Part shown: piece by piece, positions 52,766-61,736 of the stretch
Numbering within the stretch: the stretch's first letter is position 1
Layout of the letters: the number at the start of each line of letters is the position of its first letter
Assembly (NCBI GenBank): GCA_009778915.1
Contig: WRFH01000001.1
Location: forward strand, 248,001 to 312,000
Source: Elusimicrobiota bacterium
Lineage (GTDB): Bacteria > Elusimicrobiota > Elusimicrobia > Elusimicrobiales > Elusimicrobiaceae
Reading direction: 5' to 3'
Length of the DNA stretch: 64,000 bases
Notes under the pieces: model-generated
Told to the model about the DNA's origin: nothing
Seen by the model: the letters and a program-made list of their open reading frames with translations, nothing else
Databases searched by the model: none
Made by a program: the position numbers and the translations under genes

Positions 52766-52927
52766 TAGCAGACTAAGTTAATATCAATCCATTTCTCAAT
52801 CTTTGCTTTTCGGTAAATTTTAATTTTTTTATTCCTTACATAGTCAACGCTATGCTCGTCATAAAAAAATAAAAATTTACTCAAAAATCAAAGCCGATAA
52901 ATGGATTGATATTAACTTAGTCTGCTA
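52766..52927. repeat. 162-bp palindromic element with perfect 29-bp terminal inverted repeats
   Basis: TAGCAGACTAAGTTAATATC and nine further bases at 52766-52794 match 52899-52927 perfectly in inverted orientation. Inside, GTAAATTTTAATTTTTTTAT and its near-complement form a second pair around a small CATAG/CTATG hairpin. It resembles a MITE, lies just upstream of rsmI and changes that gene's apparent N-terminus. Flanks are TA-rich; no longer target duplication is visible. Confidence 0.75.
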
Positions 52928-52933
52928 TTAAAA

Positions 52934-52955
52934 AAGCCGCCCTTGCGGGCGGCTT
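52934..52955 (-). terminator. Hairpin after the lipoprotein gene
   Basis: A 9-bp perfect stem (52934-52942 with 52947-52955) and TTGC loop; the A run on the plus-strand left gives a T run on the minus strand. Confidence 0.75.
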
Positions 52956-52969
52956 AAATATTTTGTTAC

Positions 52970-53311
52970 TTAGAAGCTGAGAGCGCTTTTCCAGGCGTCG
53001 GCTTCTGATTGGGCCTGTGTTTTTACGCCGGAAACAGCCTGATTGGCAACGTCTTTAACGGCCTGCGTCGCGCTTGTGCTTCCGCTGGCGGCGGAGTTAA
53101 CCGTCTGGGCGGTGGTATAGGTTGCCTTGGCGTCCGTTACTTTTTGTCTTAAATCCTGTGATTCCTGCTGCAGGTTCGCCAGCGTTGTGGTGGCGGAGTT
53201 TGTAGTATTGGTTGCCGTTGTGTTGGCGGCGGTATTGGCAGAGTCCGCAGTGGCGCACGCGGCAAGAGCAAAGGTTGAAGATAATGCGGCTAATAATAAG
53301 ACTTTATTCAT
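52970..53311 (-). CDS. Small Thr/Ala/Asn-rich lipoprotein
   Basis: A 113-residue protein with a lipoprotein signal (lipobox LAAC, Cys near residue 19). The mature part begins with Thr/Asn/Ala low complexity, then a heptad-like helix (LANLQQESQDLRQKVTDAKA) and a Ser/Thr/Ala-rich tail. The composition recalls Lpp-type outer-membrane lipoproteins that form helical trimers, but the sequence is not Lpp. Own terminator; divergent from rnpB. Confidence 0.8.
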   Translation of the reverse strand: MNKVLLLAALSSTFALAACATADSANTAANTTATNTTNSATTTLANLQQESQDLRQKVTDAKATYTTAQTVNSAASGSTSATQAVKDVANQAVSGVKTQAQSEADAWKSALSF

Positions 53312-53387
53312 ATTAATTTCTCCTTATAAACTTACTATTAAATTTTATAATTATGAGAAACAAGTGTCAAATTGCTATAATATAAAT

Positions 53388-53722
<335 letters not shown>

Positions 53723-53730
53723 AAAAAATG

Positions 53731-53761
53731 AAGGCCGCGCACCGTAAAAGTGCGCGGCCTT
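53731..53761. terminator. Hairpin terminator after rnpB
   Basis: A 12-bp perfect stem (53731-53742 with 53750-53761) and a 7-base loop, shared with the convergent secreted-protein gene. Confidence 0.8.
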
Positions 53762-53777
53762 CGCTGTTAGATTAATA

Positions 53778-54452
53778 TTATTTTTGGGCGTTATCTGCAA
53801 GTTCGTCAATCTTTTCCAGTTTGGATTGTATATTGTTCAGTTCGTTTGTGTTTATGAGTTTTTTACCGGAAGCGATAATTTTTAACATTTCATTGTTATA
53901 TGTTTCAAGATATGAAACCAATTTTACAGTCTTTATTCTGTCCTCTTCATTGTAAACTCCTAAAATAAAATTCTCTTTCTCATAATTAATTTGATTTAAA
54001 TTTTTTTCTTTATTGAAATTTGTTTTCAAAGAGAATCTGTTTGCTAAGATTTTGGAAAATGCAGAGTAATAAGCAGTGGGACCAATATTGTTTACTAAGT
54101 TATCTGCGGAAGCAATATATGTTCCGAAGTCTCCTTTTGTTTGTATCCTCATCTTTTCAAATAACTCAGCAGACAGCTGATTAATAAGCTTTTGCACTGC
54201 TTCACCGTGGGCTTGGTCTTTGCCTTCAGATAATGTTTTATCCGATAACAATTCTTTCATAAGCTGCGTTTCCAGCTGAAACAAAATTTTGTTAACATTA
54301 TCGTCAATAACCCTGCTTATATCACTTCTGGACATACTGGAATATATGCTTGTTCCGGGATTTTCTACAATGGCTTTATTTATAGCATAAGACTGGGCGT
54401 TTAAGCTAGAACCCAGACCTGCAAATAAAAATAATATTATTAATTTTTTCAT
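53778..54452 (-). CDS. Secreted hypothetical protein
   Basis: A 224-residue protein not recognised. A signal peptide (MKKLIILFLFAGLGSSLNA, cleavage before QSY) indicates export. The mature part is helical and charged, with long stretches of Lys/Glu/Asn and a C-terminal helix (LNNIQSKLEKIDELADNAQK). AT-rich compared with flanking housekeeping genes. It stands alone, with an AT-rich upstream region. Confidence 0.75.
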   Translation of the reverse strand: MKKLIILFLFAGLGSSLNAQSYAINKAIVENPGTSIYSSMSRSDISRVIDDNVNKILFQLETQLMKELLSDKTLSEGKDQAHGEAVQKLINQLSAELFEKMRIQTKGDFGTYIASADNLVNNIGPTAYYSAFSKILANRFSLKTNFNKEKNLNQINYEKENFILGVYNEEDRIKTVKLVSYLETYNNEMLKIIASGKKLINTNELNNIQSKLEKIDELADNAQK

Positions 54453-54521
54453 ATAATTTTCTCCTATACAAAGCTAAGACATATTAATAGGATAAGATTA
54501 TTATAATGATATATCAATGGT

Positions 54522-55682
54522 CTATACAGAATATTTTTTTATGATTTCTTCTTTGATTTCTTTAAAATTGCCGTCTTTGATTGACTGGCGCACTTGTTCC
54601 ATGGTGCGCGTCAGGAATCTTATATTATGCATGGAAAGCAGACGGTGGCTGGTCAGTTCGTTAGAGCGGAAGAGGTGGGATAAATACGCGCGGGAGTATT
54701 TTTTACAGACCATGCAGTCGCAGTTTTCGTCAAGCGGTTTATCCGACGCGCGGTGTTCGTTATTTTTTATATTGACTTTGCCGCCGCTTGTCATGGCCTG
54801 GCCGTTGCGCGCGACGCGCGTCGGCCACACGCAGTCAAACATATCAACGCCGCGCTCAATGCAGTTTAACATTTCTATCGGCGTGCCGAGGCCCATCAGG
54901 TAGCGCGGTTTATTTTCCGGCAGGTTAGGAATTGTCGCTTCAACGGCGGCGTTCATTTCTTCCAAAGTTTCGCCGACGCTTAAACCGCCTATGCAAAAAC
55001 CGTGGACGTTCTGCTCGGCCATATGCCGCGCCGCTTCCGCGCGCAGGTCAGCGTAAATTGAACCCTGAATTATGCCGAATAACAGGCTGTTGCCGACGGT
55101 AAAGCAGCCGTCGTCATTTTGCTTTATTTTTTGTTCCGGTACAATTTTGGCGTAGTGCGCGGCCGCTCTTTCCGCCCAGCGTTTGGTGGTGCCCAGCGCT
55201 TTTCTCAAATCGTTTTTGTGCGCGGAGTTTGGCATAAGCACGTCAAGACATGTCCAGATGTCAGAACCTGTGGCCGCCTGGGATTCAATAACGTTTTCCG
55301 GCGTGAAAAAATGTTTGCTGCCGTCGTGGTGGCTTTTGAACCATACGCCGTCCTCGGTAATTTTTCGCAGGTGGGAAAGGCTGTGTACTTGAAACCCGCC
55401 GGAGTCCGTCAAAATACTTCTGTCCCAGCACATAAATTTATGTATGCCGCCAATTTTTTGTAATATTTCCGTTCCCGGGCGCAGATATAAGTGATAAGTG
55501 TTTGAAAGCAGACATTCGGCGCCGACGGCGCGCAGGTCTTCGTCATTGAGCGCTTTGACGCAGGCCTGCGTTGCCACCGGCATAAAAACTGGCGTTTGCA
55601 CTGCCCCGTGTTTTGTATAAAGCACGCCGGCGCGGGCGGAAGAATTTTTGTCTTTGGCGATAATTTTGAAAGGTGAAATCAT
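54522..55682 (-). CDS. tgt: Queuine tRNA-ribosyltransferase
   Basis: Exchanges guanine 34 of tRNAs with GUN anticodons for preQ1. The 386-residue protein has DSGGFQVHSL with the catalytic region, GLSVGE and the zinc site CDCMVCKKYSRAYLSHLF with the distal His in LLSMHN. Length matches bacterial Tgt. The start overlaps the queA stop by ATGA, so the two queuosine genes are coupled. Confidence 0.97.
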   Translation of the reverse strand: MISPFKIIAKDKNSSARAGVLYTKHGAVQTPVFMPVATQACVKALNDEDLRAVGAECLLSNTYHLYLRPGTEILQKIGGIHKFMCWDRSILTDSGGFQVHSLSHLRKITEDGVWFKSHHDGSKHFFTPENVIESQAATGSDIWTCLDVLMPNSAHKNDLRKALGTTKRWAERAAAHYAKIVPEQKIKQNDDGCFTVGNSLLFGIIQGSIYADLRAEAARHMAEQNVHGFCIGGLSVGETLEEMNAAVEATIPNLPENKPRYLMGLGTPIEMLNCIERGVDMFDCVWPTRVARNGQAMTSGGKVNIKNNEHRASDKPLDENCDCMVCKKYSRAYLSHLFRSNELTSHRLLSMHNIRFLTRTMEQVRQSIKDGNFKEIKEEIIKKYSV

Positions 55683-56704
55683 AAAATTAACATTGAATCT
55701 CCGAAGGAATAGAAACGGTAGTTATTTGCGACCGCTTCGCTGTACGCCTTGTAAATAAAATCTTCGTCGGCGAACGCAACCGCCATGCACAGCGGCGTGG
55801 AATCCGGGAAATGAAAATTTGTTATAAGCGCGTCGATTGCTTTAAATTTGTAACCCGGATATATGAACAAATCCGTCCACTTTTGGCCGGCGGCGGTTTT
55901 ACCGTTTTCGGTAAAACTTTCCAGTGTGCGCGTACTTGTCGTGCCGACGGAAAATACGCGTTTCCCGGCCGCGCGCGCGGCGTTAATTTGAGCGGCCGTG
56001 CCGGCGGAAATTTCGGCCAGTTCGGGCAGCATTTGGTGTTTTTCCGGCGCGGTTTTTAAAGGTTTAAAAGTACCCCAGCCGACGTGCAAAGTAATGCGCA
56101 CAACGCTTACGCCGCCGTCTTCAATTTTTTTCAAAAGTTCCGGCGTAAAATGGAACCCTGCAGTCGGCGCGGCTATTGAGCCCTCATGCCGCGCGTATAC
56201 CGTCTGGTAACGCTCTTTATCGGTTTCTATGGCGGCGGTCATACCGTCGTGTTTACGCGCTTTTTCAATATACTGCGGCAGCGGCATAAGACCGCGGGCA
56301 TTTGCGTAACTGAGCACGTCGTCACTGTTAAATTTTAAAATAACTTCGTTGTTTCCCGTCACAGACTGTGCAGTTGCTTTTAAGCCGTCGTCAAAAATAA
56401 GTTCCATACCGGGTTTAAAATCGCGCATCAATGCCGTCCACTCGGACGGATTTTGCAGCGGGCGCACGAGCAGTACTTCAACTTTGCCGCCCGTAGGTTT
56501 TTTTGCAAAAAGTTTTGCGGGGAAAACTTTGGTGTCGTTTATAATCAGACAGTCGCCCGGCTTAAAATACGACGGAATATCACGGAAAATTTTGTGCTCA
56601 ATGGTTTTTGCCGCGCGGTTTAATACCATTAATTTCGCGCTGTCGCGCGGCGTTGCCGGCGTGCGGGCGATATTGATTTTCAGGTTATGGAAGCGTTCAA
56701 ACAT
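55679..56704 (-). CDS. queA: S-adenosylmethionine:tRNA ribosyltransferase-isomerase
   Basis: Forms epoxyqueuosine by adding a ribosyl group from SAM to preQ1-tRNA. The 341-residue protein has DSAKLMVLNR, DCLIINDTKVFPAKL, GTFKPLKTA, SVGTTSTRTLES and the C-terminal FHFPDSTPLCM typical of QueA. It overlaps tgt, and lies 2 bp after the SpoIID-like gene. Confidence 0.96.
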   Translation of the reverse strand: MFERFHNLKINIARTPATPRDSAKLMVLNRAAKTIEHKIFRDIPSYFKPGDCLIINDTKVFPAKLFAKKPTGGKVEVLLVRPLQNPSEWTALMRDFKPGMELIFDDGLKATAQSVTGNNEVILKFNSDDVLSYANARGLMPLPQYIEKARKHDGMTAAIETDKERYQTVYARHEGSIAAPTAGFHFTPELLKKIEDGGVSVVRITLHVGWGTFKPLKTAPEKHQMLPELAEISAGTAAQINAARAAGKRVFSVGTTSTRTLESFTENGKTAAGQKWTDLFIYPGYKFKAIDALITNFHFPDSTPLCMAVAFADEDFIYKAYSEAVANNYRFYSFGDSMLIL

Positions 56705-56706
56705 AG

Positions 56707-57810
56707 TTATAGTTTTGCCAATTTTGCGCCGGGGTAGAAAGTTTTTAGAATCTCTTTATAGTCGTCTCCGCGTTCGGCCATTAGTTTGGCGCTTTCCTGG
56801 CTCATGCCGGTGCCGTGGCCGTAGCCTTTGCCCGCGAAATCAAAACCTCTGGACGTCTTTTTTATTTTTGTCAGCATGCAGCTTTTGAATTTCGTGGAGC
56901 CTATCGCTACGCGGAAATCATTACAGGAAATTTTTCTGTTGTCGTTTTTTGTCCTGACAATCAGCTGCGTCGCGCGGCCGCCGGAAGTTTTTTTAGATAC
57001 AGAGATTCCCGTTATTTTTCCTTTAAGACCGCTTTTTGCCGCGGCGGCGGAAACCTCGGCGTTGGTGAAAGCATGGTTCCATTTCGCGCCTGGAGTATTA
57101 TCCGAATAAGGGCATTTCACGCCCATTAACGGTTTGATATTTCCGTCGGGACTTTTCCACGGCAGAGGGTCCGTATGGCCGCCGCAGTTGGCGTGGTAAT
57201 AGGCGTAAAAAAGCTTGTCGTCGAATTTTAAAACTTGGCTGCGGGTTGCCTCAACCGCGTCTTTTACCGGCGGATAAACTATGCCGGAGCCTTTGTACAT
57301 CTGGCTGCGCACGTCGGCGTATAAATCAAAATTTTGGTTTGCCGTGTCTTGCAGAGCCCGCGCGGTGTACGTGCGCGCGGCGACGGCCTGCGCTTTTAGC
57401 GCCTCCGCCGGCCAAGAATAACTCATCTCATACGGCAGCACGCCGTACAGATATTCTTCAATGTCTGTTTCTTCGATAATGTTGAAATTATTTTTGGACG
57501 GAGTTATCGTCAAAACGCCGGTGTACGTACTTCCGGATATATCAAAAGGAGTCTCTTTTGAAGGAGTTAGAATGATATTTCCGTCGGCCTCCAGAGAGCC
57601 CGCTTTTATTTTGCCATTTTTAAGCAGCGAGACCGTGAATTTGCCTCCTTCTTTAAGTTTATATTTTTTGCCTGTTTTTGCGACGGTAATCGTAAAAGGT
57701 CCGCCGGCGTTTATTTGCTGTTTCTGCGCGTTTTCGACAATTAAAACCCTGAGCGCGAAAACATTCGCGCTCAGAAGAGATATCGTTAAAAATAAAAGTA
57801 GTTTTTTCAA
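56707..57810 (-). CDS. Secreted SpoIID/LytB-domain protein
   Basis: A 367-residue exported protein (signal peptide [19 protein letters not shown]). Residues about 110-360 form the SpoIID domain with [47 protein letters not shown] and the C-terminal [20 protein letters not shown]. SpoIID is a lytic transglycosylase of denuded glycan, and LytB enhances amidases; no sporulation genes occur here, so a cell-division or wall-turnover role is likely. Overlaps ruvB by 4 bp and precedes queA in the operon. Confidence 0.9.
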   Translation of the reverse strand: MKKLLLFLTISLLSANVFALRVLIVENAQKQQINAGGPFTITVAKTGKKYKLKEGGKFTVSLLKNGKIKAGSLEADGNIILTPSKETPFDISGSTYTGVLTITPSKNNFNIIEETDIEEYLYGVLPYEMSYSWPAEALKAQAVAARTYTARALQDTANQNFDLYADVRSQMYKGSGIVYPPVKDAVEATRSQVLKFDDKLFYAYYHANCGGHTDPLPWKSPDGNIKPLMGVKCPYSDNTPGAKWNHAFTNAEVSAAAAKSGLKGKITGISVSKKTSGGRATQLIVRTKNDNRKISCNDFRVAIGSTKFKSCMLTKIKKTSRGFDFAGKGYGHGTGMSQESAKLMAERGDDYKEILKTFYPGAKLAKL

Positions 57811-58829
57811 AACAGCATGCCCTCCGGCGTGCGCTTACCAAGATGGTCGTATGCCTTTTTGGCGGCGACGCGCCCGCGCGGCGTGCGCGCTATGAAACCG
57901 GCTTTGATGAGATAAGGTTCGATAACGTCGGTCAGCGTGTCCGTACTTTCGGAGACCGCTATGGCGAGGTTGTCCACGCCGACGGGGCCGCCGCCGAATT
58001 TGTCTATCAAAGCTTCCAAAATTCTTTTATCCATTGAGTCAAGGCCGTGCGCGTCAATATCTAATGACTCCATCGCGATATCGGCGATTTCAGACGTAAT
58101 TATTCCCTTGCCTTTAACCTGCGCGAAATCGCGCGCGCGGCGCAGCAGGCGGTTTGCTATGCGCGGCGTGCCGCGCGAACGCGCGGCCAGAGCCTCTAAA
58201 CCCTGCCTGTCAGCCTTGATATTTAAAAGTTTCGCGGAGCGTTCCAAAATATCCGCTATCTCTTTTACTTCATAAAAGTTCAGGTTAAAAACTATGCCGA
58301 ACCTGTCCCGCAGCGGGCCGGTAAGCAGGCCGCTGCGCGTCGTCGCGCCGACGAGCGTGAAACGCGGCACCGAAAGTTTTAACGTAGTGGAGCCGGCGCC
58401 TTTGCCGGTGTTTATAAAAAAATTAAAATCTTCCATCGCCGGGTAAAGCGCTTCTTCTACGGCGGGGTTTAAGCGGTGTATTTCGTCAACAAACAAAATG
58501 TCGCCGTCGGAAATTTCAGTGGTCAGCATGGCGGCCAAATCGCCGGGGCGCGATAAGACCGGGCCGGAAGTCGTTTTAATATTGACGCCCATTTCTTTGG
58601 CCAGAATATTCGCAAGCGTCGTCTTGCCTAGGCCGGGCGGCGAATAAAAAAGGGTATGGTCCAGCGCTTCGCCGCGTTTTTTGGCGGCGGCCAGAAAGAC
58701 GCGCAGGTTTTCTTTAAGGCTGTCCTGCCCGACGAACTCGTCCAGGCTTAACGGGCGCAGCGCGGCGTCTAAATTATTTTTTTCGTCCGAGGTCGGAGCC
58801 AGATTAAGGGTTTCGTTATAGCTGGTCAT
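57807..58829 (-). CDS. ruvB: Holliday junction helicase motor RuvB
   Basis: AAA+ branch-migration motor, 340 residues. Walker A PPGLGKT (64-70), Walker [13 protein letters not shown], sensor [18 protein letters not shown] with the arginine finger, and the winged-helix C-terminus with [17 protein letters not shown]. Overlaps ruvA and the SpoIID-like gene by 4 bp each. Confidence 0.98.
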   Translation of the reverse strand: MTSYNETLNLAPTSDEKNNLDAALRPLSLDEFVGQDSLKENLRVFLAAAKKRGEALDHTLFYSPPGLGKTTLANILAKEMGVNIKTTSGPVLSRPGDLAAMLTTEISDGDILFVDEIHRLNPAVEEALYPAMEDFNFFINTGKGAGSTTLKLSVPRFTLVGATTRSGLLTGPLRDRFGIVFNLNFYEVKEIADILERSAKLLNIKADRQGLEALAARSRGTPRIANRLLRRARDFAQVKGKGIITSEIADIAMESLDIDAHGLDSMDKRILEALIDKFGGGPVGVDNLAIAVSESTDTLTDVIEPYLIKAGFIARTPRGRVAAKKAYDHLGKRTPEGMLF

Positions 58830-59437
58830 TTTTTGAGTATCCTTAACGCGCTTCTTAAAATGTCTTCGACGTTGCCATTTGCGGTTTGTCCGGTTGAGTA
58901 TAACTGCTCGAACGCTTTGCGGCTTTCAAGCGGGCTGTAGCCGAGGGCGGCGAGCGCGGCGGTGACTTCGCTCATAAGAGGAGTTTCTTCAAACAGCTTG
59001 ATTTTTGGCGCGCCCTGGACTGTCACGGCGTCCATTTTGCCGTCAAGCGAGTGTATTAATTTTTCCGCCGTTTTGGAAGTAAAGCCGAAGATGGCCGTTA
59101 AAATTTTAGGGTCCTTTTTTATAATGGCGTTATGGAAATCCGCCACGCTGCGTAACGCTTTATTTAAATATTCGAGCGCTTTTTTCGCGCCGGTGTTGGG
59201 GATAGCGTCCCGGAAAAGGGACCACAGCTGTTTGTCTTCTTTGGTCAAGAAACCGTACAACACAGTGCCGTCGTAGGGGGAAATGGATTCGGCTACATAA
59301 AGCGCGGCTTCTTTGCCGCTTTCCAGCGCGGTGAGACTGGCCGGCGCGCAGTTAATTTCATAACCTATGCCGCCGGACAGAAGGACCACGCTGTCTTCCC
59401 TAAGCTCAAAAACCGTGCCCTGAATATATGAAATCAT
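58826..59437 (-). CDS. ruvA: Holliday junction DNA-binding protein RuvA
   Basis: Tetrameric junction-binding partner of RuvB, 203 residues. OB-fold start ([33 protein letters not shown]), HhH region with [10 protein letters not shown] and [13 protein letters not shown], and the C-terminal RuvB-binding helices ([19 protein letters not shown]). The acidic pin residues are not checkable without alignment. First gene of the ruvA-ruvB-spoIID-queA-tgt operon. Confidence 0.95.
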   Translation of the reverse strand: MISYIQGTVFELREDSVVLLSGGIGYEINCAPASLTALESGKEAALYVAESISPYDGTVLYGFLTKEDKQLWSLFRDAIPNTGAKKALEYLNKALRSVADFHNAIIKKDPKILTAIFGFTSKTAEKLIHSLDGKMDAVTVQGAPKIKLFEETPLMSEVTAALAALGYSPLESRKAFEQLYSTGQTANGNVEDILRSALRILKK

Positions 59438-59453
59438 GATATCATTATACGTT

Positions 59454-60779
59454 TTATTTCTGCTTTTTGGCTATAAGGTAAACAGGTATGCCGGCAATGA
59501 AGAAGAGCAGCGCGATGAACAGATATTTTATGTTGGCCGCGTAGATGAGCCAGACGGCGTAAAGCGCGCCGGCGGCGGCGCTCAGGCGCGCGCGGTTTAT
59601 GTTTACGTTAAAACTATTCGGGAATTGTTTTTTATTGGCAATTTTCAGAAGATAAAGCGGCGTGATTAAATAAACCGGCATTATCATGACGGCGGTTATG
59701 GTCAGCAATGTCTGAAAAGCGTTTTGCGAAACGAAGCCTATGAACAGCAGCGCCTGGGCGGTGAGCGTTGTGACCATCAGAGAAAACACGGGCACGAAAT
59801 TTTTATTTTCTTTGGTAAATTGTCTCGGGAAAGATTTGTCTTTCGCCGCGGCAAAAGGAACTTCGGACGTGATTGTCGTCATGGACAGCGTCGCGAAAAA
59901 CACCGACACTATCATGCCCGCGTTCATTATTATTCCGCCTGCGCGGCCTATGATGTATTCCAAAACGCCCGCCGTGGACGGGTTTGGCAGAAGCGCGATT
60001 TGCGCGCGGGTTAACACGCCGAACGGTAAAATTGAAACACAGATATAAAGTATTATGCAAAGTAAAAACGCCGTCATCAGCGCGGCGGAAACCGTTTTGC
60101 CGCCTTTGGCGCGGCCGGCCAGCACGACGGTGGTCTCAATTCCTATAAACGCCCAGAGCGTGATTATCATGGCGTTTTTGATTTGGCCGGAAAAACTTAC
60201 GTCCGGCACCGCGGCTTTTTGCGCGAAGGCGGTTTTGAGGGCGGGCAGTTTTACCGTCAGGAATAAAATTACTATAAATAAAAAAATGGGGAACAATTTA
60301 AATATTGTTCCCAGTAAATTTATAAAAGCCGTTTCTTTAATGCCCTTTGATATCAGAAAATAAAAACACCAGATGACGACGCTTGAAAGAATAATCGAAT
60401 TTAAATTGTTGCCGCCGGTAAACACGCCGGGGAAAAAGTAGTTCAGGCTTTCCATAAGCACGACGAGGAACGCGCTTACGGCACACGTATTTGAAAACCA
60501 GTAACCCCAGGCGGTGAAAAAACCGGCCGTTTCGCCGAAACCCTCTTTGGCGTAAGCGTAAAGCCCGGAAGTTAAATCCGGCCTGACGGTGGAAAGTACG
60601 CGGAAAGTATCCGTCAAAAAATACATTCCCACGCCCGTTATAACCCACGCGGCCAGCACGGCGGCCGCGCCCGCGCCGTCCGCCATATTTTGCGGCAGAG
60701 CGAAAACGCCGGAGCCTACCGTCGCGCTGATAACCAGTCCGGTTAAACCGAAAAAACCTAATTTTATGGAATTGTTCAT
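59454..60779 (-). CDS. APC-family amino-acid antiporter/permease
   Basis: A 441-residue inner-membrane transporter with about twelve hydrophobic segments. The N-terminal GLTGLVISATVGSGVFALPQNMA (unwound G-S-G substrate site) and YAYAKEGFGETAGFFTAWGYWFSN fit the basic amino-acid/polyamine antiporter group (ArcD/AdiC/CadB-like). Segment six has WAFIGIETTVVLAGRAKGGKTV. The substrate could be arginine/ornithine, lysine/cadaverine or similar; no decarboxylase or deiminase gene is adjacent. Ends 17 bp upstream of ruvA. Confidence 0.9.
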   Translation of the reverse strand: MNNSIKLGFFGLTGLVISATVGSGVFALPQNMADGAGAAAVLAAWVITGVGMYFLTDTFRVLSTVRPDLTSGLYAYAKEGFGETAGFFTAWGYWFSNTCAVSAFLVVLMESLNYFFPGVFTGGNNLNSIILSSVVIWCFYFLISKGIKETAFINLLGTIFKLFPIFLFIVILFLTVKLPALKTAFAQKAAVPDVSFSGQIKNAMIITLWAFIGIETTVVLAGRAKGGKTVSAALMTAFLLCIILYICVSILPFGVLTRAQIALLPNPSTAGVLEYIIGRAGGIIMNAGMIVSVFFATLSMTTITSEVPFAAAKDKSFPRQFTKENKNFVPVFSLMVTTLTAQALLFIGFVSQNAFQTLLTITAVMIMPVYLITPLYLLKIANKKQFPNSFNVNINRARLSAAAGALYAVWLIYAANIKYLFIALLFFIAGIPVYLIAKKQK

Positions 60780-60879
60780 TGTATTAGTGTATTAGTACGT
60801 TGGTATAACTAATATAATATTATAACATATTTTGATAATTGCTATTTACATCTTTATCGACGGAGAAAATTTTAAATAT

Positions 60880-60932
60880 AGGTATAAGGACCTAGTACGG
60901 TATAGGTCTTTTGGCCCTTGTATATTATACCT
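60880..60932 (+). other. Possible structured leader of the secreted-protein gene
   Basis: Nested pairings: AGGTATA (60880-60886) with TATACCT (60926-60932), AAGG with CCTT (60916-60919), and GACCTA (60889-60894) with TAGGTC (60903-60908). It could be an RNA leader, an upstream terminator or an operator. The rest of the 202-bp gap is AT-rich with nothing else evident. Confidence 0.35.
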
Positions 60933-60981
60933 GTAAACTTATAAAATTATATAAATAGCATATATGAAAGGAGAAAATAGT

Positions 60982-61653
60982 ATGAAAAACGTATATATAT
61001 TAATATCAGCAATTTTATTATGCTCGCTCTGCTCTTTCGCGCGGGCTCAAGAAAACTTTAGGCAGATGCTTGACAGTTTGTATCAGACTCAAAATCGTAT
61101 ATATAATCCGGAGTTTATAAAAAATAATCAAAAGTTTTTGGCCAAGCAGCCTGAGTTTAAGGCCGGGGAGCAGGCAGTTGAAAAAGCTTTCTCGGATTTT
61201 GCCGGCAGGAAAGATGAGCACAAAAAAGAATATTATAAAGTGCTTGCCGATTATTTATTAGAAAATATGGGAGCGGGTATTTCAAAGGACGATATTTCCT
61301 TTATGGACGGAGAAGAATTTGCCCAGAAATTTAAAAACTACGAATTTTATAGGCGCAATAAAACAGAGGAATATCAAACAAATGATGTTAAAGACCGTGT
61401 TCTGCTTGTAATGAATAAGGGAAACTGGCCTGTATGGACTATCTCAACTGCCGCGCCGAAAAACGTTGGGGTATTAATTGAAGACACTATAGAGTTGGAT
61501 AAATGGGCCATAGGGGTAAGATTTGACGATAAGGAAAAAGTCAGTAAAAACTTACTAGTGTCTGAGGATATTTCCCCGGCAAACATTGATGAAGTTCTAA
61601 AACCAAAGATGAAAAAGGCCGGATTTAAATTTAATTCTTATGATGCCCGGTAA
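60982..61653 (+). CDS. Secreted hypothetical protein
   Basis: About 223 residues from the ATG at 60982, preferred because AAAGGAG lies 9-12 bp upstream; an in-frame ATG at 60964 precedes that Shine-Dalgarno. The signal peptide MKNVYILISAILLCSLCSFARA is followed by a charged, helical mature protein with several aromatic positions. No family recognised. Convergent with carB across a strong terminator. Confidence 0.78.
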   Translation: MKNVYILISAILLCSLCSFARAQENFRQMLDSLYQTQNRIYNPEFIKNNQKFLAKQPEFKAGEQAVEKAFSDFAGRKDEHKKEYYKVLADYLLENMGAGISKDDISFMDGEEFAQKFKNYEFYRRNKTEEYQTNDVKDRVLLVMNKGNWPVWTISTAAPKNVGVLIEDTIELDKWAIGVRFDDKEKVSKNLLVSEDISPANIDEVLKPKMKKAGFKFNSYDAR

Positions 61654-61689
61654 ATAAATCAAATAGTTCATAGGATTGGTATAGACAAA

Positions 61690-61721
61690 AAAGTCCTCCG
61701 GCGGATAAGCCGGAGGACTTT
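61690..61721. terminator. Bidirectional terminator before carB 3' end
   Basis: A 13-bp perfect stem (61690-61702 with 61709-61721) and GGATAA loop, A-rich on one side and T-rich on the other. Confidence 0.9.
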
Positions 61722-61736
61722 CTTTGTAAGGTTTAT

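Noticed and set aside
52756-52884. Extended N-terminus of RsmI
   Set aside because: Encoded by the palindromic element; family N-terminus begins at 52755.
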